Origin: Marinobacter halodurans
Lineage (GTDB): Bacteria > Pseudomonadota > Gammaproteobacteria > Pseudomonadales > Oleiphilaceae
DNA: 64,000 nucleotides
Reading direction: 5' to 3'
Assembly: GCF_004327985.1 (NCBI RefSeq)
Contig: NZ_SJDL01000004.1
Location: 124,001 to 188,000, forward strand
Part shown: positions 1-8,098 of the stretch, piece by piece
Numbering within the stretch: the stretch's first letter is position 1
How the letters are laid out: each line of letters begins with the position of its first letter
Notes under the pieces: generated by a model
The model's database searches: none
Told to the model about the DNA's origin: nothing
Seen by the model: only the letters and a program-made list of their open reading frames with translations
Translations under genes and position numbers: made by a program

Positions 1-1077
1 GCCAACGTGCGGCTTCTCGGTTTCGATCCACAGCAGGTCAGCGCCGTTCTGCAGGCTGGTGATGCAGTCCAGGACAACGCGGTCTTCGCCAGTGCCCGGC
101 TTGAACTGGAACAGGCCAGACGCCAGACGCTTCGGCTTGACCAGTTGACCGTTCTGCTTGATCACCACGTCGCCGTTGTTGATGTCTTCGGCTTTCTCGA
201 TGACGTCGCCATCGATGAAGCTGTTGTACTGGTCGCCCAGATCGCCCGGCTCGTTGGTCACGGCGATCTTCTGGGTCAGGCCAGCGCCCAGGGAGTCGGT
301 ACGCGCCACGATGACACCGTCGTCGATACCCAGTTCCAGGAACGCCAGACGAACCGCGTTGATCTTGGACAGGAAGTCAGCGTGCGGAACGGTTACCTTG
401 CCGTCCTGGTGACCACACTGCTTCTCGTCGGATACCTGGTTCTCGATCTGGATGCAGCAGGCACCGGCTTCGATCATCTTCTTGGCCAGCAGGTAAGTCG
501 CCTCGGCGTTACCGAAACCGGCGTCGATGTCGGCAATGATCGGCACCACGTGGGTTTCGTGGTTTTCGATCTTGTTCAGCAGCTCTTGCTCTTTGGCGCT
601 GTCGCCGGCTTTCTTGGCTTCTTCCAGGTCACGGAACAGGTGGTTCAGTTCCCAGGCATCCGCCTGACGCAGGAAGGTGTACAGCTCTTCGATCAGCGCA
701 GCAACGGAGGTCTTCTCGTGCATGGACTGGTCAGGCAGCGGACCGAACTCGGAACGCAGGGCCGCAACCATCCAGCCGGACAGGTACAGGTAACGACGCT
801 TGGTGGAACCAAAGTGCTTCTTGATGGAGATCAGCTTCTGCTGACCGATGAAGCCGTGCCAGCAGCCCAGGGACTGGGTGTACTGGGCGGTATCCGCGTC
901 GTAGTTCGCCATGTCTTCACGCATGATCTTCGCGGTGTACTTGGCGATGTCCAGACCGGTCTTGAACTTGTTCTGCGCGCGCATGCGGGCAGCGTGTTCC
1001 GGGTTGATACCTTCCCAGCCCTTCATCTTCTCTTTCAGGGCTTTAATGGCCTCGATGTCTTGATTGTACTGTGACAT
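1..1077 (-). CDS. aceA: Isocitrate lyase, 5' part (runs off the left edge)
   Basis: Glyoxylate-shunt enzyme that splits isocitrate into succinate and glyoxylate in the cytoplasm. The first 359 residues are visible; the rest lies beyond the window. The family signature K-Q-C-G-H (variant of KKCGH, holding the catalytic Cys) is at residues 219-223, and the Mg-binding stretch around IIADIDAGFGN lies upstream of it. The protein begins MSQYNQDIEAIKALKEKM, typical of the long (about 530 residue) isocitrate lyase found in Pseudomonas and Marinobacter relatives. An AGGATC-like ribosome site lies just before the ATG. The prophage left end is 203 bp upstream of this start, so the proximal promoter may be intact, but distal regulatory DNA has been displaced by 33.6 kb. 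Confidence 0.95.
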   Translation of the reverse strand, partial: MSQYNQDIEAIKALKEKMKGWEGINPEHAARMRAQNKFKTGLDIAKYTAKIMREDMANYDADTAQYTQSLGCWHGFIGQQKLISIKKHFGSTKRRYLYLSGWMVAALRSEFGPLPDQSMHEKTSVAALIEELYTFLRQADAWELNHLFRDLEEAKKAGDSAKEQELLNKIENHETHVVPIIADIDAGFGNAEATYLLAKKMIEAGACCIQIENQVSDEKQCGHQDGKVTVPHADFLSKINAVRLAFLELGIDDGVIVARTDSLGAGLTQKIAVTNEPGDLGDQYNSFIDGDVIEKAEDINNGDVVIKQNGQLVKPKRLASGLFQFKPGTGEDRVVLDCITSLQNGADLLWIETEKPHVG

Positions 1078-1274
1078 GGTCGATCCTGTTATCAGTTGAT
1101 GAGCCAAACGTCCGGCGGCAGGAACCCGCTGCCAGCCGACGATGGAAGCCATTCTACGAACGTCTTATCCATCATTAAAATTTATATTGTGTATTCCGGA
1201 TATTTTTTCAGTGAATACTGATTGGCAACCGCCAACTTGCTGTTTGCCCGGAAATTAATCAGTCGGGCGACATG
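1078..1274. promoter_or_regulatory. Host DNA between aceA and the prophage left end
   Basis: AT-rich host sequence that should hold the aceA promoter, which reads leftward. The stretch around 1170-1215 is strikingly AT-rich compared with the neighbouring genes. I could not fix a convincing -35/-10 pair by eye. The tail of an open reading frame that begins inside the prophage also runs through here and stops at 1182. Confidence 0.4.
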
Positions 1275-1766
1275 TCGACTGTGTGCAGCCATTAAGTCTG
1301 AGACAACCGAGACTATATGGGATTTGGAGAAATAAAAAGGGATGAAGCTAGGAATGGCGCGGGTTTCGAGCAGATGTTGAGAACACCTGGCGCGAAGCGT
1401 GTGGTTTGAGACATACGGGCTTTCCGGTGCCGCTGCGTCATATGATCTGAGACATGGAGCCGAGCAGTCATACCGGCCTTTAATATCTTTCAAACCTGGC
1501 TTTAAAAGAAGCCGAGTGAGCAGCCTGGCAATCCGTCGAAACTGGATACGCAGATGGTCAAGTTCGGCGCGCATTGAGCGATGGGGCTTACTGAGGCCAG
1601 CGCTGTCGTCATCATCGTTCTGGTCTTCCTGTGGCCGCCCCGGATGGTTTCCAATGATGACGGTGTTGTTGTCGCCGTTTATGTTAATGCAACCGCCCCA
1701 GCCGCTTCGCTTGGGCTGCCCCTGCTCAAGAATGTCTTTGATCTCCCGGGTTACCTCGTCTGTCAT
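1182..1766 (-). CDS. Unknown left-end phage protein; frame runs across the phage-host junction
   Basis: Starts at an ATG with an ideal GGAGG four bases upstream (an ATG 15 bp earlier would swallow that site). About the first 90 residues look like real coding: acidic patches, a GGCININGDNN stretch resembling turns of beta-helical phage proteins, then a basic amphipathic helix. From about residue 120 the composition turns random (many S, H, Y, C) and the frame passes through the transposase-site repeats. It crosses the prophage terminus near residue 163 and ends 98 bp into host DNA, so the last ~32 residues are host-encoded and would differ at each insertion site. The gene lies downstream of, and codirectional with, the repressor. 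Function unknown. Confidence 0.5.
   Translation of the reverse strand: MTDEVTREIKDILEQGQPKRSGWGGCININGDNNTVIIGNHPGRPQEDQNDDDDSAGLSKPHRSMRAELDHLRIQFRRIARLLTRLLLKPGLKDIKGRYDCSAPCLRSYDAAAPESPYVSNHTLRARCSQHLLETRAIPSFIPFYFSKSHIVSVVSDLMAAHSRHVARLINFRANSKLAVANQYSLKKYPEYTI
1275..1279 (+). repeat. Target-site duplication, left copy
   Basis: TCGAC immediately left of the prophage terminus TGT. It matches the 5 bases just after the right terminus ACA, as expected from the 5-bp staggered cut made by MuA-type transposases. Confidence 0.92.
1280..1455 (+). repeat. Prophage left end with three transposase-site motifs (L1, L2, L3)
   Basis: Related decamers occur at 1297-1306 (TCTGAGACAA), 1405-1414 (TTTGAGACAT) and 1446-1455 (TCTGAGACAT), that is 18, 126 and 167 bp from the terminus. 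In Mu the transposase binds three left sites (L1-L3) with a long gap after L1 and a short one between L2 and L3, and this layout is the same. The first motif is 17 bp from the terminus, the same offset as on the right. Binding by the transposase is inferred from position and repetition. Confidence 0.8.
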
Positions 1767-1788
1767 GAAACCTCCATGCACGCTGCCG

Positions 1789-2280
1789 CTAGCGATAGGC
1801 AGCTAAATCTATGATATTACTAACGGTATCGTGGTCTGGCTGATCGCCCTTGCTGGCGAAGTGGCGGTAAAGTACGCGTACCAGGCGCGCTAGGCCGTCC
1901 GGGGCCAGATTGATATCGCGGCGCTCTAGCTCCTGGAACGCCGCCCGCGCCACATTCTCCAGCAGCTCCAGATCCATCTCCTGCGGCCCAGCTGCGCGCT
2001 GTGGCTGCACCCCTGCAACGTGGTCCAGGCTTCCCTCCCCTGTCGCCAACCATTCGATAGAGACGCTTGCAGCGCGAGCCATCTTCACGAGCCGAGAACG
2101 AGACGGATCTGACTCACCCCTTCTCCATTTGCTGAGCACAGAAGTGGACACCCCGGCCATTCTTGCCATTTTCGTGGTGCCTCCAGCCCTTTCTATGGCG
2201 ACCTCAACCCGCTCCCCAAACGCGTCAACCTTATCTGGCTGAACATTGACATCCTTATCGTGCGAAGTTTGACGCGTCAT
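1789..2280 (-). CDS. Lysogeny repressor, XRE-type helix-turn-helix (c repressor position)
   Basis: Predicted cytoplasmic repressor that keeps the early promoter silent. The 163-residue form starts at an ATG preceded by GGTGGA; a longer frame upstream runs through the operator block and is unlikely. Residues about 20-70 form a lambda-type HTH (VAIERAGGTTKMARMAGVST then VLSKWRRGESDPS), followed by a linker and a helical C-terminus. There is no S24 autocleavage peptidase domain, so it would not be inactivated by RecA like CI/LexA. It is transcribed away from ner and the transposase, as in Mu. It is XRE-like, whereas Mu c is a winged-helix protein related to the MuA N-terminus; this hints at a swapped immunity module. 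Confidence 0.8.
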   Translation of the reverse strand: MTRQTSHDKDVNVQPDKVDAFGERVEVAIERAGGTTKMARMAGVSTSVLSKWRRGESDPSRSRLVKMARAASVSIEWLATGEGSLDHVAGVQPQRAAGPQEMDLELLENVARAAFQELERRDINLAPDGLARLVRVLYRHFASKGDQPDHDTVSNIIDLAAYR

Positions 2281-2325
2281 AGTTCCACCTAAGTAATTGA
2301 ATAAACTACATTTAATAAATAATAT

Positions 2326-2399
2326 CCACGTTTTGACAGGTCCGAATAACATTGACCTCCAATAACGTGGTTGACACATCCACGTTCGTGGCAAATAAT
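2326..2399 (+). promoter_or_regulatory. Operator cluster and early promoter (Pe)
   Basis: A rightward promoter is visible: TTGACA at 2371-2376, 17-bp spacer, AATAAT at 2394-2399, ahead of ner. The heptamer CCACGTT or its complement occurs three times: 2326-2332 (+), 2364-2370 (as AACGTGG) and 2380-2386 (+). The last two form an inverted repeat spanning the -35 box, so a bound repressor would block RNA polymerase. The first copy lies toward the repressor gene. In Mu the operator region also acts as the transposition enhancer; whether this holds here is unknown. Confidence 0.75.
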
Positions 2400-2441
2400 G
2401 CCGACATGTAGGAAAACAAACGCACTAGGAATCGTTACTAC

Positions 2442-2738
2442 ATGACGGAACGCAAAGGTCTAAAAAAAGCCAGCCTTGAGGACTGGCATCGCGGCGACAT
2501 CAAGTCGGCGCTGGAAAAGGCCGGCTGGAACCTGAGTAGCCTGTCGCGGTACCACGGCTATGGACACCGCAACACCCTTCAGACCGCCCTCCGCAGACCC
2601 TGGCCGAAAGGCGAGCGTTACATTGCTGACGCCATCGGCATTGACCCGGCCGAAATCTGGCCAAGTCGTTACCAGGGCAAGGATAGCATTCAGGCCCGCA
2701 AAGGGCACCGGGGTGACGTTCAGAGGAAGGCTGCATGA
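2442..2738 (+). CDS. ner: Ner-like DNA-binding regulator
   Basis: First gene of the early operon. In Mu, Ner binds between Pe and the repressor promoter and dampens both, favouring lytic growth. This 98-residue protein has the Ner/Nlp architecture: W-x-RGDIKSALEKAGWNLSSLS (helices 1-2), then HGYGHRNTLQTALRRPWPKGERYIADAIG, with the conserved ending GIDPAEIWPSRY. It lies about 40 bp downstream of the predicted Pe -10. The C-terminal tail is short, basic and probably disordered. Confidence 0.9.
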   Translation: MTERKGLKKASLEDWHRGDIKSALEKAGWNLSSLSRYHGYGHRNTLQTALRRPWPKGERYIADAIGIDPAEIWPSRYQGKDSIQARKGHRGDVQRKAA

Positions 2739-2844
2739 GGCCGGCTCCGTGGCTGTGTTGCTTTCAACGTAGGCCCGCTGAGAGCGGCCGCCTAGATACA
2801 GCCCCACAGTTTGTTTGGCACCGGTGGAATAAGAGGAGGTACCA

Positions 2845-3327
2845 ATGACCCGTCGCCGTTGGAAGAAGGTGTATCCCAACAGCATGCAGGAAGCCATTCG
2901 GCTGTGCCTGGATTACGCGATGCACAAACACCACCGCAGTGTGGCCCGCGTTGCTGAGCTGAACGGGATCAGCGAGTGGGTGATCTACAAGTGGATGAGC
3001 GCCGGCTCTATGCCCACCAACCGGATCGCGCCGTTTGAGCTGGCCTGCGACTGCACGTTCATCACCGAATACATCGGCTCCAGCGCCCAGAAGCTGCTGA
3101 TCGATATCCCCCGCGGCCGCCCGGTATCCCAGGATGATCTGCTCGATTTGCAAGCGTTGCTGAACGAGTCGTTCGGGCAACTGCGCCGCTTTTACCGGGA
3201 CGACGCAGAAGCAGCTGCGGTGATCGCTTCAGTTACGGATGCCATGTGTGCCCTGGCGGGGCATCGGCAGAACGTGACGAAGAGTGAGAGCCCTGATCTG
3301 GCGCTGTTTGACGGAGGTGATGAATGA
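2845..3327 (+). CDS. Early phage protein with helix-turn-helix-like region
   Basis: 160 residues, between ner and the transposase gene, which it overlaps by 4 bases (ATGA), implying coupled translation. A strong AGAGGAGG ribosome site precedes the ATG. The segment RSVARVAELNGISEWVIYKWMS (about 31-52) has the pattern of a helix-turn-helix, followed by a possible small regulatory region containing two Cys. Position matches small regulatory genes that sit before transposase in several Mu-like phages. A role in controlling early transcription or transposition is inferred only. Confidence 0.65.
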   Translation: MTRRRWKKVYPNSMQEAIRLCLDYAMHKHHRSVARVAELNGISEWVIYKWMSAGSMPTNRIAPFELACDCTFITEYIGSSAQKLLIDIPRGRPVSQDDLLDLQALLNESFGQLRRFYRDDAEAAAVIASVTDAMCALAGHRQNVTKSESPDLALFDGGDE

Positions 3328-5294
3328 ACCAGGACTGGTTTACGGCGAAGGAGCTGGCCGGGCTGAGCGGAATGCCGGGCACTCACAGCGCAGTCGTTCG
3401 TCGGGCCAAGCGGGACGGCTGGGAAAGTCGCCAGCGTCGGGCACAAGGCGGTGGCCGGGAATATGCGTTCTCTTCTCTGCCTCTCGAAACCCAGGCGGCC
3501 GCTCTCAAGAAGTTCGGATACAGCGCCAAGACTTCGACCAAAATCAAGGCAGAAAAGCCGGCCAAAACGACTGGCCGCGAGGAACTCTGGGACCTTTACG
3601 AGGCGGCGCCCAACACCGTGAAGGAAGTGGCCAAACACCGCCTCGTGGTTATCGAGTCCATTGAGCGACTGCAGGACAACGGCGCCAGCAAAACCCAGGC
3701 GATCCATCAAGCGATGGTCACCTACCAGGAGTCCCGGGCCACGCTGTATCGCTGGCTGCAGATCGCGAACTCCGTGGAACGCGAAGATCGGCTGCCTGCA
3801 CTGGCACCGTCCTACAAACCAGGCAGGCCCCGAGCCGCCTGCGATGAACGGGCCTGGGATCACTTCAAGGCCCTGTACCTCGCGCCGGAACAGCGCACCG
3901 TGGCTCACTGCTACGAGCTGACAGCACAGGCCGCCAAGGCTGAGGGCTGGGATTGGCCACCACTGCGCACCATTAACCGCCGGGTGAAGGACATCCCCCG
4001 CCACATCCGGGTGCTGGAGCGGGAGGGCGAGAACGCCCTGCTGCGGCTTTACCCGTCCATGAAACGGACGGTTCGGGACATTCACGCGCTGTTCTGGATC
4101 AACGGCGACGGCTACCAGCACAACGTGTTCGTGCGCATGCCAAACGGTGAGATTGGCCGGCCAAAGACCTGGTTCTGGCAGGACATCTACAGCCGGCGGA
4201 TTGTTGGCTTCCGCACCGACCAGAGCGAGAACACCGACATGATTCGCCTCGCCCTGGGCGATGTCATCGAGCAGTACGGGATCCCCGAGCACGTCACCAT
4301 CGACAACACCCGGGCCGCCGCCAACAAGTGGCTAACGGGCGGTGTCAGCAACCGGTATCGCTTCAAGGTCAAGGAAACGGATCCGCTGGGCCTGCTGCCA
4401 CAGCTCGGCATCAAGGTGCACTGGACGACTGTCGTGGCCGGCAAAGGCTGGGGCCAGGCCAAGCCAGTGGAACGTGCCTTCGGTGTCGGTGGCCTGGGTG
4501 ATTACGTCGACAAGCACCCCAAGTTCGAGGGCGCCTATACCGGCCCGAATGTCACTGCGAAACCGGACAACTACGGCGAGAAGGCCGTGGATTGGGATGT
4601 CTTCGTGAAGACGCTACGCCAGGCCATCACCCGGTGGAACGAAAAAGAGAAGCGCCGCACGGAGATCTGCGCCGGGGTGCACTCCTTCAAACAAGCCTTC
4701 CAGGAAAGCTACCAGCGCAATGCCGAGAACATCCGGCGCGCCACCGCTGCCCAGCGCCGACTCTGGCTCATGCAGGCCGAATCGGTCCTGGTTCAGCGGG
4801 ACGCCACGGTGGCGCTCAGCATCGGCAATGGCCCCAACGGCAAGAACCGCTATGGCGCGGACTTCCTCACCGATCACGCCGGCGAGCGCGTGGTAGTCCG
4901 GTTCGACCCTGACAACCTCCACAACGCGGTGCACCTGTACCGGAACGACGGCCGCTACCTGGGCGAGGCGGAGTGTCTGCACGCCGCTGGCTTCGGTGAC
5001 ACCAGCGCCGGGCGCGAATGGAACCGCGAGAACAAACGCCGTAGCAAGGCCAGCAAGCTGGCAGCCCAAGCCGAGAAACGCATGAGCGTGCTGGAAGCCA
5101 CGGAGTATCTGCCGGAGCCGGAAGAGTCGGTACCAGAAGACGAGAGCAACGTCCGCCGGGGTGATTTTGGACGGGTTCAGAAGGCGGTCGCGGGCAGCGA
5201 TATCGTGGATCAGCCCTACCAGTCACCGGCGGACAAATACGGGTTTAACGACGCGATGGAGAGACATCTGAAGAAGTTCAAAGGGGAGGCATGA
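3324..5294 (+). CDS. A: DDE transposase, MuA type
   Basis: Binds the phage ends, cuts and joins them to target DNA for integration and replicative transposition. 656 residues, close to MuA (663). The N-terminal winged helix (WFTAKELAGLSGMPGTHSAV, residues 5-24) corresponds to the enhancer-binding domain. The catalytic triad is complete and matches MuA spacing: D262 (INGDGYQHN), D327 (VTIDNTRAAANKW), E383 (KPVERAFGVGG). Beta-barrel and basic regions follow, and the C-terminus should contact the B ATPase. Overlaps the upstream gene by 4 bases. Target sites are most likely the TTTGAGACAT-type repeats at both prophage ends. Confidence 0.97.
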   Translation: MNQDWFTAKELAGLSGMPGTHSAVVRRAKRDGWESRQRRAQGGGREYAFSSLPLETQAAALKKFGYSAKTSTKIKAEKPAKTTGREELWDLYEAAPNTVKEVAKHRLVVIESIERLQDNGASKTQAIHQAMVTYQESRATLYRWLQIANSVEREDRLPALAPSYKPGRPRAACDERAWDHFKALYLAPEQRTVAHCYELTAQAAKAEGWDWPPLRTINRRVKDIPRHIRVLEREGENALLRLYPSMKRTVRDIHALFWINGDGYQHNVFVRMPNGEIGRPKTWFWQDIYSRRIVGFRTDQSENTDMIRLALGDVIEQYGIPEHVTIDNTRAAANKWLTGGVSNRYRFKVKETDPLGLLPQLGIKVHWTTVVAGKGWGQAKPVERAFGVGGLGDYVDKHPKFEGAYTGPNVTAKPDNYGEKAVDWDVFVKTLRQAITRWNEKEKRRTEICAGVHSFKQAFQESYQRNAENIRRATAAQRRLWLMQAESVLVQRDATVALSIGNGPNGKNRYGADFLTDHAGERVVVRFDPDNLHNAVHLYRNDGRYLGEAECLHAAGFGDTSAGREWNRENKRRSKASKLAAQAEKRMSVLEATEYLPEPEESVPEDESNVRRGDFGRVQKAVAGSDIVDQPYQSPADKYGFNDAMERHLKKFKGEA

Positions 5295-5298
5295 AAAA

Positions 5299-5334
5299 GC
5301 CCGGGAGGTGCAACTCCCGGGCCCCGAAAGGCCC
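5299..5334 (+). other. Stem-loops between transposase and B genes
   Basis: A perfect 9-bp stem GCCCGGGAG/CTCCCGGGC with a 6-base loop begins 4 bases after the transposase stop. A second, shorter GGGCC/GGCCC hairpin overlaps its right arm. There is no following T tract, so it is not a classic terminator. It could stabilise the upstream mRNA end or lower expression of B relative to A. Confidence 0.55.
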
Positions 5335-5373
5335 TTGGGCCAATCACTACTCAAAGCGAGATAAGGATAGCAC

Positions 5374-6330
5374 ATGACAAGAGAGCAGCGAAAAACCATG
5401 AAAGCACGGCGCAACGAAGCCCTGGTCGCCCAGGTAGAGGCAGTGATTTCTGAAGAAAACCTGACCCAGGCGGCGGTCTCCAAGCTCACCAGCGTGAACG
5501 CCGCCCGGCTCAACCAGTGGTTAAAGGGCACTTACACCGGCGATAACGGCAAGATTGAGCAGGCGGTTCAGCGCTGGCTGGACTCCCGCGACTCTGAAGC
5601 GGAGCTGGACGGAAAGCTGCCGGCCGATACCGACTGGGTAAGGACCCCCAGCGCGACGTCCGTGATGTCTGCACTCAGCTTTGCCCAGATGGCTGGGTCT
5701 ATCAGCGTTGTCTATGGCGGTGCCGGCATCGGCAAAACGACCGCGATTCGAACCTACCAGAAGCAGGCTCCCAACGTCTGGCTGGTGACAGCCACACCGA
5801 CAGTCGCCCGGCCGGGGCCGATCCTCACCCGGATTGCGCAATCGCTGAACCTGCGCACCACTGGGGCGGTGCACGTGATTGAAAGCAACATCATCGAACG
5901 TGTTCAGGGCACCCGTGGCCTTATCGTAATCGATGAGGCGCAGCACCTGTGCCACCGCGCTCTGGACTCCATCCGCGCCATCCACGACGCCACTGGCGTG
6001 GGCATCTGCCTGTCAGGGAACGAAATTGTCTACGCCCAACTCACCGGCGGCACCCGCGCCATCGGCTTTGCCCAGCTGTTCAGCCGGGTATCCAAGCGCG
6101 TACGCCTGAGCAAGCCCACCGACGCGGACATCAACGCGATCCTGGACGCCTGGCGCATCACCGATAAAGACAGCCGGAAGTTCTGCCTCGCCATCGGCAA
6201 ACGCCCCGGCGCGCTGCGGGGCCTGAGCCAGACCCTGCGCCTTGCCACCCTCTTTGCCAACAACGTGGGCGAGCCCCTGACCCTACAGATTATCCGCGAT
6301 GCCTGGGCAGACCTTGGGGGGGACTTGTAA
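5374..6330 (+). CDS. B: Transposition target-selection ATPase, MuB type
   Basis: AAA+ ATPase that coats target DNA, activates the transposase and gives target immunity. 318 residues (MuB 312). Residues 1-70 hold a helix-turn-helix (TQAAVSKLTSVNAARLNQWLKG) like the MuB N-terminal domain. Walker A is GGAGIGKT at 115-122 and Walker B LIVIDEAQ at 183-190. The C-terminal part (FCLAIGKRPGALRGL) matches the MuB C-terminal helical domain. The stop overlaps the next start by one base (TAATG). Confidence 0.95.
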   Translation: MTREQRKTMKARRNEALVAQVEAVISEENLTQAAVSKLTSVNAARLNQWLKGTYTGDNGKIEQAVQRWLDSRDSEAELDGKLPADTDWVRTPSATSVMSALSFAQMAGSISVVYGGAGIGKTTAIRTYQKQAPNVWLVTATPTVARPGPILTRIAQSLNLRTTGAVHVIESNIIERVQGTRGLIVIDEAQHLCHRALDSIRAIHDATGVGICLSGNEIVYAQLTGGTRAIGFAQLFSRVSKRVRLSKPTDADINAILDAWRITDKDSRKFCLAIGKRPGALRGLSQTLRLATLFANNVGEPLTLQIIRDAWADLGGDL

Positions 6331-6752
6331 TGATTTATCGGCTAATTGCGCTGACCAGCGGCGATCACGTAGCCCTCGTTTCGGCAAGCCATAACCTGAC
6401 TCACCTGTACCTGGGCAAGGGCCCTGGCAACTGGAGCGATCAAGCCGTACTGGATACAGGTGAACTGCTCCATATCTCTGCTGGCTTGTTGCAGTGCATG
6501 TCCACAGCTCAGGTCCAGAAGGCCAAGGACTTCACGGTGACGTTGCCCACGGAAGTGCGAGTCGCCATCGCCTGCATCGGTCAGCGCGGTGAGGGGTTGT
6601 TGCTTTCCGTGAACCCGAAAGACGACGGGATTTTGGACGTGAGATTTGTCCGCGAGGGAACCGAAACCGCACTAGTCCGGCTCAGCGTCAACGAAGCTGC
6701 CTGGACTGCCAACGAATTCCGATCAGCCGCCAAGTCGGCTCGTTTGAACTGA
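6330..6752 (+). CDS. Unknown early phage protein
   Basis: 140 residues, translationally coupled to the B gene by a TAATG overlap. Mixed alpha/beta composition with no membrane segment, signal peptide or metal-binding motif that I can see. Position directly after A and B suggests a role in replication or host takeover, but nothing in the sequence names it. Codon use matches its neighbours, so it looks like real coding. Confidence 0.6.
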   Translation: MIYRLIALTSGDHVALVSASHNLTHLYLGKGPGNWSDQAVLDTGELLHISAGLLQCMSTAQVQKAKDFTVTLPTEVRVAIACIGQRGEGLLLSVNPKDDGILDVRFVREGTETALVRLSVNEAAWTANEFRSAAKSARLN

Positions 6753-6762
6753 GGAAAGTGCC

Positions 6763-7116
6763 ATGGTTATGCACCCAACCCCTTACCTGGAGCACTACGC
6801 CGACATCTACGCGGCCAACATGCTCTACAAACACGGCGTCAAGCTGGACGCCTACCTGGCGGATCCGGCCCGGTATGAACACCTGCTGGGAGCACCGTTT
6901 CCGCTGACGCACAAACAGACCACGGTGCGCGTGCGCCTGATTCGTGAGGAGGTCCTCCAGGAGCAGGCCGAGGAAATCGCCCAGCAGCTGGACGACCTAC
7001 CCCGTAACAACGTGCGGCCGTTCGAGCCGCTGCACCACAAGCGCCACCCGAAACGCCGGGGCCTTGCGAGCTGCCGCAACCGCTCGCTCCAGCCCACCAA
7101 ACCCCAAACCACATGA
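6763..7116 (+). CDS. Unknown early phage protein
   Basis: 117 residues. The ATG follows AGGAAAG at good spacing. The N-terminus is aromatic and hydrophilic (PYLEHYADIYAANMLYKHGV). The middle LIREEVLQEQAEEIAQQLDDL is a probable amphipathic helix, and the tail is very basic (HHKRHPKRRG), which could contact nucleic acid. Its TGA overlaps an upstream candidate ATG of the next gene. No family recognised. Confidence 0.55.
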   Translation: MVMHPTPYLEHYADIYAANMLYKHGVKLDAYLADPARYEHLLGAPFPLTHKQTTVRVRLIREEVLQEQAEEIAQQLDDLPRNNVRPFEPLHHKRHPKRRGLASCRNRSLQPTKPQTT

Positions 7117-7127
7117 GGCAGAGCCCT

Positions 7128-7748
7128 ATGAACATGCAAGCCAACAACGCGGACCAGTTCCGCCGTAACGCCAAGGGCCACCTGGTGCCCGTGGAACAGA
7201 TCAAAGATATCGACCGGCTGAGGGATGACCTGGTCACCGGCGTTATCGGCAGGGTCAAGGCCCTGCAGGAGGAAATGCGCCGGGTGAAGGCTGACATCGC
7301 GAGCGAAGTGGAAGCCTTCCTGGAACTGAGCGCCCGGGAGTACGACACCACCTACGGCGGCAAAAAAGGCAACGTCACACTCAGCAGCTTTGATGGCGAG
7401 CACCAGATCAAGCGCGCCGTGGCAGATCACCTGGCGTTCGATGAGCGCCTGCAGGTGGCGAAGGAATTGATCGACCAGTGCATCCACGAGTGGACGGCCG
7501 GCAGCAGCTCTGAGGTCCAGGCCCTGGTTGAGCACGCCTTCCAGACCGACAAGGAGGGCAAGATCAGCACAGCCCGGGTGCTGGGCCTTCGCAGCCTGAA
7601 CATCAAGGACGACAAATGGCAGCAGGCTATGCAGGCCATCATGGACTCCATTCAGGTGACTGGCAGCAAGAGCTACCTGCGCTTCTACGAGCGGCAGGGG
7701 CAGGACGGTCCTTACCGCCAGATTCCACTGGATGTAGCAGCCCTTTAA
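7128..7748 (+). CDS. DUF3164 family phage protein
   Basis: 206 residues. Conserved in Mu-like phages just after the transposition genes; function unknown. The N-terminal segment FRRNAKGHLVPVEQIKDIDRLRDDLV and the central YDTTYGGKKGNVTLSSFDGEHQ region are typical of the family, with a predicted coiled coil between them (about residues 45-70). I chose the ATG at 7128 because GAGG lies 9 bases upstream; an in-frame ATG at 7113 overlaps the previous stop and has no ribosome site. Confidence 0.85.
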   Translation: MNMQANNADQFRRNAKGHLVPVEQIKDIDRLRDDLVTGVIGRVKALQEEMRRVKADIASEVEAFLELSAREYDTTYGGKKGNVTLSSFDGEHQIKRAVADHLAFDERLQVAKELIDQCIHEWTAGSSSEVQALVEHAFQTDKEGKISTARVLGLRSLNIKDDKWQQAMQAIMDSIQVTGSKSYLRFYERQGQDGPYRQIPLDVAAL

Positions 7749-7782
7749 CCCTCAGTTACGCGATCGATAAAAGGAACTCCCT

Positions 7783-8019
7783 ATGAGCGAGCAGCAACGT
7801 GAAAGCGGCCGCAAAACCACCGTCACACTGACTGAGACCGAGGACGGTATGCAGATCCACGTGGATTTTGATGGCAGCCCCGTGGACCTTAACCACCTGT
7901 CCATCACCCAGGGTCTTGCCCTCTTTGCAGTGGACAAGCTCAAACAGGAAATCCGCCGGCGGTACGAGGTGAAACGCGAAGAAGTGGTAAGAGTGCCACG
8001 CCGGGCAGAACAGCACTGA
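7783..8019 (+). CDS. Small early phage protein, unknown
   Basis: 78 residues after an AAGGAA ribosome site. Beta-rich N-terminus (KTTVTLTETEDGMQIHVDFDG) followed by an amphipathic helix and a basic tail. First of about eight very small genes packed between DUF3164 and the HNH gene. Such early cassettes often carry host-takeover or anti-defence factors, but no specific role can be read here. Confidence 0.55.
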   Translation: MSEQQRESGRKTTVTLTETEDGMQIHVDFDGSPVDLNHLSITQGLALFAVDKLKQEIRRRYEVKREEVVRVPRRAEQH

Positions 8020-8098
8020 GCGAAACGCCCCAGCCGGGGCGTCTGCCAGGCGTGGTGGCCTGGTACTGATGAGCAGCCAATGATGGAGATAGGCACCA

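Noticed and set aside
1399-1806. Plus-strand 135-codon frame in the left end
   Set aside because: Opposite to the left-end gene, no ribosome site, random composition, and it runs through the transposase sites.
3192-4292. Minus-strand frame of 366 codons opposite the transposase
   Set aside because: Shadow frame; the plus strand has the complete DDE transposase.
5299-5334. Terminator between transposase and B genes
   Set aside because: The stem is strong but no T tract follows, and B must be cotranscribed with A. Kept only as a stem-loop.
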